This document shows positions 1 to 5,484 of a stretch of 7,674 bases of DNA, piece after piece (the first letter of the stretch is position 1; every line of letters begins with the position of its first letter). The position numbers and the translations under genes were made by a program. The notes under the pieces were generated by a model that saw nothing but the letters and a program-made list of their open reading frames with translations, was not told the DNA's origin and did no database searches. The stretch comes from Anaerolineales bacterium (GTDB lineage Bacteria; Chloroflexota; Anaerolineae; Anaerolineales; Villigracilaceae), in assembly GCA_029933275.1 (NCBI GenBank), contig JAOZOM010000081.1:1-7674 (forward strand). Reading direction: 5' to 3'.

Positions 1-55
1 TCCGTAGATAGAAATCTCGTTTTTTGCTATTCTCGATAAAATCTAATAAATTTTC

Positions 56-198
56 CTAGCCACCTGACACTTTGGTTAAACGGTTTCTTAAACCTCACGC
101 AAAGCCGCAAAATCGCCAAGAAAAACTTAAAAACTTTGCGTCTTAGCGGCTTTGCGTGATGCAAAAAAATGCGATCCATGAAACTGTCAGATAGCTAG
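56..198. repeat. Nested palindromic intergenic repeat
   Basis: The core is an inverted repeat with perfect 14-bp arms at 95-108 and 146-159 (TCACGCAAAGCCGC and its complement). It continues inward to 120 and 134 with four mismatches around an A-rich loop. An outer imperfect pair, 56-69 and 185-198, matches at 12 of 14 positions. The arm unit aligns with 7648-7674 at the other end of the window, so this is a dispersed family. No reading frame is supported here. The nested form could be a REP-like or MITE-like element; without other genome copies I cannot define its ends. Confidence 0.6.
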
Positions 199-205
199 AA
201 ATTTT

Positions 206-658
206 CTAGACACTCGACTTTGAAAGTTGGGTGTCTTTTTTGCTTATAAGGTGAGCGCATAAATATTGTCGGGAGGCTAAAGGAAGTTTAGCTCGCACAG
301 AGGATATGCTTTCCCAATCATTATTTTTATTCAACCACGCAATTCTTGCTTTGGCGGTCGATCTGGTCCCTTCGACTTTCCACTGTGTTCCCGAGCAACG
401 TAGACGATGAGAAACGATTTGTTTACATGCACTCTCAATTGGGCCATTTCCAATCATATAGCCTTCTTTTCGAAATTTATCATAAAGCATCTGTTTCTTG
501 TTGTCATAAAAAACTTTCTTTTGCCATTTTTGCCCTTCCCTCCATTTTGAAAAAAATGTGTGTAATATCATGAAAAAATAATCTTTGTAGAACTCATGAA
601 AACGACTATTCGGTTTATAATAGGAGGACGATAAATTCACTGCCTTTCTATAAAACAT
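206..658 (-). pseudogene. ISKra4-like transposase, C-terminal remnant
   Basis: The 150-codon frame matches the end of ISKra4-type DDE transposases. Around residues 50-96 it has the pattern N-K-K-x-M-x-Y-x-x-F, then GYMIGNGPIESACK, then RLRCSGTQW. E75 in the IES motif would be the last acidic residue of the DDE triad. Family members are several hundred residues long, and the domain carrying both aspartates is missing. The codon just upstream of the ATG is a stop (TGA, minus strand 661-659), so the frame is not merely cut by annotation. The first 40 or so residues look unrelated and may be flanking sequence, and the last dozen are encoded by the hairpin at 209-241. The region is AT-richer than the genes to its right, as expected for decayed mobile DNA. 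Family assignment is by motif memory; the broken state is clear. Confidence 0.7.
209..241 (+). terminator. Rho-independent terminator-like hairpin
   Basis: Arms 209-221 and 223-235 pair along their length if two G-U pairs are allowed, leaving about 12 bp once a 3-nt loop opens. Six T residues follow at 236-241, which sets the plus-strand direction. The gene it would terminate must lie left of the window. The hairpin overlaps the last codons of the minus-strand transposase remnant, so that reading frame runs into it rather than ending before it. Confidence 0.55.
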
Positions 659-712
659 TCATATTTTCTTCATGGGTTTATGGGAAACTGTGAAGGTGTT
701 ATTTTTCGACTC

Positions 713-752
713 TATAGATATTTTTGAAAAGAGTGAGAAATTTCATAAATCG
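713..752 (+). promoter_or_regulatory. Weak candidate promoter region for the exporter operon
   Basis: The gap between the transposase remnant and the adaptor gene is AT-rich. TATAGA (713-718) resembles a -10 box, and TTGAAA (724-729) resembles a -35 box with AT-rich sequence (746-751) 16 nt downstream. Neither pairing is complete. The operon needs a promoter somewhere in 659-800, and these are the only candidates I can point to. Confidence 0.25.
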
Positions 753-805
753 AATCAAATTCAGAGGTGAAAATCATCTCTATTACTATGATGGAGGCAT
801 CAGGA

Positions 806-2092
806 ATGAAAAAAACTTGGATAATTATCGCTGTTGTGCTTGTGATTGCTGTAGGCGCATTTTTTGTGGTGAATACAAAGACAAAAAATGAAGCTGTAAG
901 CGAATATCAGACAGAGAAAGTGGAGCGAGGTAATTTAACCGCTGTTGTCGGTGCAACGGGGACGGTGCGTTCTAACCAAAGTGCCCTTTTAAACTGGCAA
1001 ACAGGCGGAACTGTAGATCAGGTCAACGTGAGCGTTGGCGATAATATAAGTGAAGGTGCTACTCTTGCTTCTTTAAAGAATACATCCTTGTCGCAGAGTA
1101 TTATTATGGCGCAGGCTGATTTAGTGAATGCCGAGAAAACTTTAGATGATCTTCTTCGATCTGGGACGGCGGCGGCACAAGCGCGTGTGGACTTGCGCGA
1201 TGCTACGGAGACATTGGAATCTGCCCAAAGCTACCGAGATTCACTGGATGAGCCTTACGAGTACGATAAAATCACTTATAGGGATACGCCCGGGGGCGGG
1301 AGAGTGCCAACCGGCATTAAAACGATAAAAGTGGAAGAAGCTGATCAGGAAACGAAAGACAAAGCGGATGAAGAGCTGGCTTTAGCCCAAGCACGATATG
1401 ATGATGCTTTGCGTGCTTGGGAGCGCGTCGCTTCGGGACCGAACGAAGCTGACGTAGCCGCCGCGCAAGCCCGTGTCGACGCGGCGCAAGCGACTTTGAA
1501 TCTGGCGTTGCTCACCGCGCCTTTTGATGGGACTGTTACCCAAATCGACATTATGCCCGGAGATCAAGTTGCCGTAGGAACGCCCGGTTTTCGCATTGAT
1601 GATTTCAGCAGATTGTTAGTCGATGTTGAATTATCCGAAATTGATATTAATAGCGTAGAACTTGGGCAAACGGTAAGCCTCTCTTTTGATGCGATTTTAG
1701 AAAAAGAATATAGTGGAAAAGTGATCGAAGTGGGACAAATTGGGAAAGATACGCAGGGCGTAATCAATTTTATGGTCACTGTTGAATTAATCGACCCTGA
1801 CGAACTTGTCCGCCCCGGAATGACGGCTGCTGTGAATATCGTTGTCAAAGAAATCGAAAATGTGACTTTGGTGCCAAATAAAGCTGTCCGTTTGATGGAT
1901 GGCAATCGGGTGGTTTATCTGCTTAAAGATGGTTTCCCTGAAATGGTTGAAATACGTTTAGGCGCATCGGCTGGCGGAAGGAGCGTGCTTGTTTCTGATA
2001 ATATCGAAGAAGGTGCTGAGATTATTCTCAACCCGCCAAGCGAATCTATGATTGGCAATGGTCCGCCTAGCGGGCATCCGGGAGTGAGATAA
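806..2092 (+). CDS. MacA/HlyD-type periplasmic adaptor of an ABC exporter
   Basis: This is the membrane-anchored adaptor that couples a MacB-type transporter to its substrate outside the membrane. Reading 428 residues from ATG 806, residues 5-22 form one hydrophobic anchor. Then come the first half of a split lipoyl domain (about 61-92), a long Ala/Gln/Leu-rich coiled coil (about 95-232), the second lipoyl half (about 233-267, with APFDGTV), a beta-barrel (268-349) and a membrane-proximal domain ending near 411. I chose ATG 806 because GGAGG (793-797) lies 8 nt upstream and the protein then begins MKK plus hydrophobic helix. The in-frame GTG at 767 adds 13 unremarkable residues and lacks a good binding site. 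The coiled coil is interrupted by a Gly/Pro-containing insert at 145-185. The stop shares one base with the ATPase start. Substrate is unknown. Confidence 0.88.
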   Translation: MKKTWIIIAVVLVIAVGAFFVVNTKTKNEAVSEYQTEKVERGNLTAVVGATGTVRSNQSALLNWQTGGTVDQVNVSVGDNISEGATLASLKNTSLSQSIIMAQADLVNAEKTLDDLLRSGTAAAQARVDLRDATETLESAQSYRDSLDEPYEYDKITYRDTPGGGRVPTGIKTIKVEEADQETKDKADEELALAQARYDDALRAWERVASGPNEADVAAAQARVDAAQATLNLALLTAPFDGTVTQIDIMPGDQVAVGTPGFRIDDFSRLLVDVELSEIDINSVELGQTVSLSFDAILEKEYSGKVIEVGQIGKDTQGVINFMVTVELIDPDELVRPGMTAAVNIVVKEIENVTLVPNKAVRLMDGNRVVYLLKDGFPEMVEIRLGASAGGRSVLVSDNIEEGAEIILNPPSESMIGNGPPSGHPGVR

Positions 2093-2775
2093 TGGACACT
2101 CCGGTTATTATCGCGCGTGACCTGACGAAGGTCTACAAAATGGGCGAGATGGAGGTGCACGCGTTGCGAGGCGTTTCTCTCGAAATTCGGCGTGGCGAAG
2201 TTGTCGCCATTATGGGGGCATCTGGATCGGGGAAATCGACTCTGATGAATACGTTGGGATGTCTCGATTTGCCCACGAGTGGCGAATATATTTTGGATGG
2301 TGAAGTTGTCGCAGATTTGGATGATGACCAACTCGCCGATATTCGTAATCGCAAGGTTGGCTTTGTTTTCCAGAGTTTCAATTTGCTCCCGCGTTCTACG
2401 GCATTGTCGAATGTTGAACTGCCCTTGCGTTATTCGCATACTAAGAGCGGACGTAAAGAAAAAGCGCGCCTCGCCCTCGAATCGGTGGGACTTGGTGACC
2501 GTATAAACCACCGTCCGACTGAACTTTCGGGGGGGCAGCAACAGCGCGTAGCGATTGCGCGTGCTTTGGTCAATAATCCCTCTATTGTGATGGCAGATGA
2601 ACCGACCGGAAACCTCGATTCGAAAGTTGGGCAAGAGATTATGGATTTACTTCTCAACCTAAATAAAGAAAGCGGTACGACCCTCATTATCATTACGCAT
2701 GATTCGAAGATTGCCGCGCAAACCGAGCGCGTGATTCGCCTGCACGATGGGCGCGTGCTGGAGGAAGTAGCATGA
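2092..2775 (+). CDS. ABC transporter ATPase, MacB/LolD type
   Basis: This cytoplasmic ATP-binding subunit should power the permease encoded next to it. At 227 residues it is a standard stand-alone member of the MacB/LolD/FtsE group. All catalytic motifs are intact: Walker A GASGSGKST at 42-50 with K48, Q-loop Q94, signature LSGGQQQ at 145-151, Walker B IVMADE at 165-170 with E170, D-loop NLD at 174-176 and switch H203. The stretch LPRSTALSNVELPL after the Q-loop is typical of this group. GGGAG (2080-2084) sits 7 nt before the ATG, and the start overlaps the adaptor stop as TAATG. It ends in a 4-nt ATGA overlap with the permease, implying translational coupling. In Gram-negative MacB the ATPase and permease are fused; here they are separate proteins. 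An active ATPase is very likely, substrate unknown. Confidence 0.95.
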   Translation: MDTPVIIARDLTKVYKMGEMEVHALRGVSLEIRRGEVVAIMGASGSGKSTLMNTLGCLDLPTSGEYILDGEVVADLDDDQLADIRNRKVGFVFQSFNLLPRSTALSNVELPLRYSHTKSGRKEKARLALESVGLGDRINHRPTELSGGQQQRVAIARALVNNPSIVMADEPTGNLDSKVGQEIMDLLLNLNKESGTTLIIITHDSKIAAQTERVIRLHDGRVLEEVA

Positions 2776-4001
2776 ATATCTGGCAACCTGTTATAGAAGC
2801 ACTTGAAAGCCTAAATGCTAATAAAGTGCGTTCTGGTTTGACTATTTTGGGGATTGTAATTGGCGTTGCGGCGGTGATTGCGATGTTAGCTCTCGGCACT
2901 GGCGCGCAGGATACCATTCTCGGTTCTTTGAGTGGAATTGGCACGAATTTGATTTTCGTCTTTCGCGGGGGGGAAGATGATTCCATCCGCAACCCTGAAC
3001 CGCTTACCATGGGCGATGCGGAGGCGTTATCCGATATATTTTCTGCGCCCTCCATTGAAGCGGTTGCCCCTATTTTACAGGGGAACGCGGAAATCTCTTA
3101 CGGCGGTGAAGCAACCACCTTAACTCTCTCTGGTGTCACGCCTGAATTTTTCCCCGTGCGTAATTACGTGGTTGGTGAAGGGAGCGAAATTGACGAAGAG
3201 CATATTTTGGCACGCGCTTCTGTCGTCATTCTCGGCGTTGATACTGCCGATACGCTTTTCGGACGGCACGAAGGGGTAGTCGGCGAAACGGTGCGAATCG
3301 AAGGACAACCTTTCCGTGTTATCGGTATTCTTGAAAAACGTGGCGGCGGGATGATGGGGAGTGAGGATGAAGCGGCTTTAGTCCCCATCTCAACCGCGCA
3401 GGCGCGCCTTTTGCGGCGCAATCCGGCAGATAAAGTGGATGTTATTTTCGTCCAAGCCGCGGATGCAGACCTTGTTTCAGACGCGAAAGAAGAGATTTCT
3501 GAAATTCTGCGTCGGGAGCATCGTACTGCTGTTGGCGAAGATGATTTCTCGCTCATGTCCCAAGACGATATGGTGGATACCGCCTCCTCGATTACCGGCA
3601 TCCTAACAATTTTCATCGGTGGGATTGCCGCAATCTCCCTTCTCGTAGGCGGGATTGGCATCATGAATATTATGCTCGTCTCAGTCACGGAGCGCACGCG
3701 TGAGATTGGCTTGCGCAAAGCCCTAGGAGCCAGAAAGCGCGACATCCTGACACAATTCCTCGTAGAATCTTCTCTCCTCAGCCTGGTTGGCGGCTTAATC
3801 GGCATTCTGCTCGGCTGGGGGATTGGGGTGATTGTCGGGATTGTTGCCACAAAATCCGGGACACCCTTCGAGCCGGTGGTCGGATTAAATGCAGTCTTGC
3901 TCGCCACCCTTTTCTCCGCCGCGGTCGGTCTCTTCTTTGGCATTTACCCCGCTAACCGTGCCGCGAATTTAGTACCGGTCGAAGCCTTGCGTTATGAGTA
4001 G
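2772..4001 (+). CDS. ABC transporter permease, MacB/FtsX type
   Basis: This is the membrane subunit of the exporter. Its 409 residues follow the MacB layout: TM1 at about 22-43, a large extracytoplasmic MacB_PCD domain (about 45-265), TM2 at about 275-303, then the cytoplasmic segment TERTREIGLRKALGA (306-320), which is the family hallmark and contacts the ATPase. TM3 lies at about 331-358 and TM4 at about 372-393, and the protein ends in the conserved YPANRAA...P.EALRYE tail. GGAGG (2760-2764) lies 7 nt before the ATG, which overlaps the ATPase stop by 4 nt. MacB-type permeases act by mechanotransmission, moving substrate outside the membrane. In a monoderm cell the cargo would be peptides, lipids or lipoproteins in the wall space, or toxic compounds; the sequence does not say which. 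The protein appears complete. Confidence 0.95.
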   Translation: MNIWQPVIEALESLNANKVRSGLTILGIVIGVAAVIAMLALGTGAQDTILGSLSGIGTNLIFVFRGGEDDSIRNPEPLTMGDAEALSDIFSAPSIEAVAPILQGNAEISYGGEATTLTLSGVTPEFFPVRNYVVGEGSEIDEEHILARASVVILGVDTADTLFGRHEGVVGETVRIEGQPFRVIGILEKRGGGMMGSEDEAALVPISTAQARLLRRNPADKVDVIFVQAADADLVSDAKEEISEILRREHRTAVGEDDFSLMSQDDMVDTASSITGILTIFIGGIAAISLLVGGIGIMNIMLVSVTERTREIGLRKALGARKRDILTQFLVESSLLSLVGGLIGILLGWGIGVIVGIVATKSGTPFEPVVGLNAVLLATLFSAAVGLFFGIYPANRAANLVPVEALRYE

Positions 4002-4008
4002 ATTGGTG

Positions 4009-4031
4009 AATCAGTAATCAGTAAATCAGTA
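4009..4031 (+). repeat. Short tandem repeat ATCAGTA x3
   Basis: Three near-perfect copies of the heptamer ATCAGTA, with one extra A between the second and third, run from just after the permease stop to the base of the terminator stem. It is noncoding. The unit count may vary between strains by replication slippage. No function can be assigned. Confidence 0.6.
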
Positions 4032-4069
4032 GATACCGAGTGTTTTCAAAACACTCGGTATCTTTTTTT
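4032..4069 (+). terminator. Rho-independent terminator of the exporter operon
   Basis: Arms 4032-4046 and 4048-4062 are perfectly complementary over 15 bp, or 16 if A4031-T4063 is counted. The centre is C4047, and seven T residues follow at 4063-4069. The T-tract is only on the right, so it terminates plus-strand transcription leaving the permease gene 30 bp upstream. There is no matching tract for the minus strand. Confidence 0.92.
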
Positions 4070-4078
4070 AAGAGCGGG

Positions 4079-4084
4079 TATAAT
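4079..4084 (+). promoter_or_regulatory. TATAAT -10 box giving a probable leaderless mRNA
   Basis: A perfect TATAAT lies 8 nt before ATG 4093. Transcription normally begins about 6-7 nt after the -10 box, so the RNA would start around 4090-4093, at or beside the start codon. There is no Shine-Dalgarno sequence in the space between. I see no good -35 box; the expected position falls in the terminator stem. Confidence 0.7.
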
Positions 4085-4092
4085 CCCCCACT

Positions 4093-5358
4093 ATGGCAGA
4101 TCGCATTTATAGAATCTTTAGCTGGCTTATTATTGGTATTTTCTTTGCCCTTATTCTCGGCGGGAGCGTGGTGCTTCCCGAAGTGGAGGCAGATAGATTG
4201 AGCGACTACACGCGCGGCATTGAATTTAATTTCACCGCGTGGGCGGCAGATGCCTCTTGGATTAAACTCAAACAAGCTGCATTGGGGAGTCCTTATTATA
4301 TTAATCCATCTAGGCGAAAAGAAATTATCTTTGATTATTTTCACCAAATGGAAGAGGTCCTCTTTGCAGAGTGGGAACTAGAGCAAATTTATATCAATCC
4401 CGAAATTGAAGATCCCGAAATTGCCTCCGCAGAACTGCGTCAACGCCTCGATGCGCTTTATACGGAACAAAGCCAATTGGCACCTTTTGCCGAATCCGTG
4501 CTAGAGGAGCAGGTTAGTGCGGCTTTAGCGGAGGCAGGTCTAACCACGGGCGGACAGCCGCTTCCACGTCCGCTTTATCACATCACGCCTCTACCGGTCG
4601 CCCTCATCATTTCGCCGCGAAATGCCATCCGTCAAGATGAAAATATCATGCTCGTGGTCGATTTTCCGATGGATGAACGCGACGCGCTCGAGGAAAAAAT
4701 CTTCAACGAACTCGATCTTTCTGCGTTAGTCGTGCCGGTTGGCGGCATCGGAATTTACCCCACAATGGGGATGCGCTCTACCAATTTACCCTGGACATTG
4801 AACACCATCGCGCATGAGTGGACGCATAATTATTTAGAATGGCATCCGCTCGGCTCAAATTACGGGACATCTCCCGAACTGCGGACGATTAATGAGACGG
4901 TTGCCTCGATTGTCGGCGGAGAAATCTCACAGATGGTGCTGGAAAAAGAGTACCCCGAACTTTTGGCGGCGGAACGCCCGCGTGTGGACTTGCTCTCGTT
5001 ATCTCCGCAGAATCTCAACCCCGACTCGCCCCCCTTCGATTTTCGCACCGAAATGCACAAAACCCGCCTCCGCGTAGACGAACTTTTGGCGGAGGGGAAA
5101 ATCGAAGAAGCCGAAGCCTATATGGAAGAACGCCGTCAATTTATGTGGGAGAATGGTTACGCAATCCGCAAATTGAATCAAGCCTATTTTGCTTTTTATG
5201 GGGCTTATGCGGATGTCCCCGGTGGAGCGGCGGGAGAAGACCCGGTTGGTCCTGCCGTGCGGAAACTCCGCGAGCAAAGTGACTCTCTTGCCGATTTTGT
5301 CCACACGATTATGAAGGTCGATTCTTTTGATGAATTACTTTCTCTCGTGGAAGAATGA
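4093..5358 (+). CDS. Membrane-anchored putative zinc metallopeptidase (HEXXH)
   Basis: I do not recognise a named family. The 421-residue protein has a short N-terminus and one hydrophobic segment (about 8-28) that should act as membrane anchor or uncleaved signal, leaving the rest outside the cell. HEWTH at 241-245 matches the zinc-binding HEXXH pattern, with H241 and H245 as ligands and E242 as catalytic base. N267-E268 in INETVASIVGGEI is placed like the third, glutamate ligand of gluzincins; PF10023 predicted aminopeptidases have a similar HEXXH...NE arrangement. Before the motif are a helical region rich in acidic residues (about 80-150) and a mixed region with a conserved-looking P-V-G-G-I-G stretch (215-220). 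After it lies a charged helix (about 320-350) and NQAYFAFYGAYAD (362-374). Start ATG 4093 follows a TATAAT box directly. Substrate unknown; the zinc-site reading is strong, aminopeptidase activity is only a guess. Confidence 0.75.
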   Translation: MADRIYRIFSWLIIGIFFALILGGSVVLPEVEADRLSDYTRGIEFNFTAWAADASWIKLKQAALGSPYYINPSRRKEIIFDYFHQMEEVLFAEWELEQIYINPEIEDPEIASAELRQRLDALYTEQSQLAPFAESVLEEQVSAALAEAGLTTGGQPLPRPLYHITPLPVALIISPRNAIRQDENIMLVVDFPMDERDALEEKIFNELDLSALVVPVGGIGIYPTMGMRSTNLPWTLNTIAHEWTHNYLEWHPLGSNYGTSPELRTINETVASIVGGEISQMVLEKEYPELLAAERPRVDLLSLSPQNLNPDSPPFDFRTEMHKTRLRVDELLAEGKIEEAEAYMEERRQFMWENGYAIRKLNQAYFAFYGAYADVPGGAAGEDPVGPAVRKLREQSDSLADFVHTIMKVDSFDELLSLVEE

Positions 5359-5400
5359 TTCTTTCTTGTCCCATCCTCCAACCCTTTCTCTGACGAGTTT

Positions 5401-5459
5401 CCCTTTCCCATTTTGGGAGAGGGACGACCTGAGCGTAGCGAAGGTCAGGGTGAGGGAAG
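5401..5459 (+). repeat. Dispersed palindromic repeat between genes
   Basis: A first hairpin has arms 5401-5410 and 5414-5423 (CCCTTTCCCA against TGGGAGAGGG, 9 of 10). A second has GACCT (5426-5430) and AGGTC (5442-5446) around GAGCGTAGCGA. The stretch continues with AGGGTGAGGGAAGGG. I know this GGGAGAGGG...GGTGAGGG pattern as a common intergenic repeat in environmental bacteria, whose translation (GEGRPERSEG) often appears as a false N-terminus. No T-tract follows, so it is not a standard terminator. Confidence 0.7.
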
Positions 5460-5484
5460 GGCGCGAAATTTGGTTAAATTGACT

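Noticed and set aside
1..205. CRISPR array or structural RNA at the left end
   Set aside because: The repeat arms are inverted, not direct and regularly spaced, and no tRNA or known RNA fold is recognisable.
346..573. 75-residue plus-strand frame opposite the transposase remnant
   Set aside because: No recognisable domain; the minus-strand frame carries the conserved transposase residues.
616..621. TATAAT followed by AGGAGG on the plus strand
   Set aside because: It lies in the transposase remnant and no plus-strand frame follows at a suitable distance, so it looks accidental.
1915..2634. 239-residue open frame on the minus strand opposite the ATPase
   Set aside because: It spans the adaptor-ATPase junction, has no motif or binding site, and opposes an ATPase with all motifs intact.
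3164..3943. 259-residue open frame on the minus strand opposite the permease
   Set aside because: It is Ser/Arg/Pro-rich with no domain and mirrors a strongly conserved permease frame; it is a codon-bias shadow.
5474..5479. TTAAAT as a -10 box giving a second leaderless start at ATG 5485
   Set aside because: The match is weak, spacing to the ATG is only 5 nt and there is no -35; the gene may instead be read through from the peptidase.
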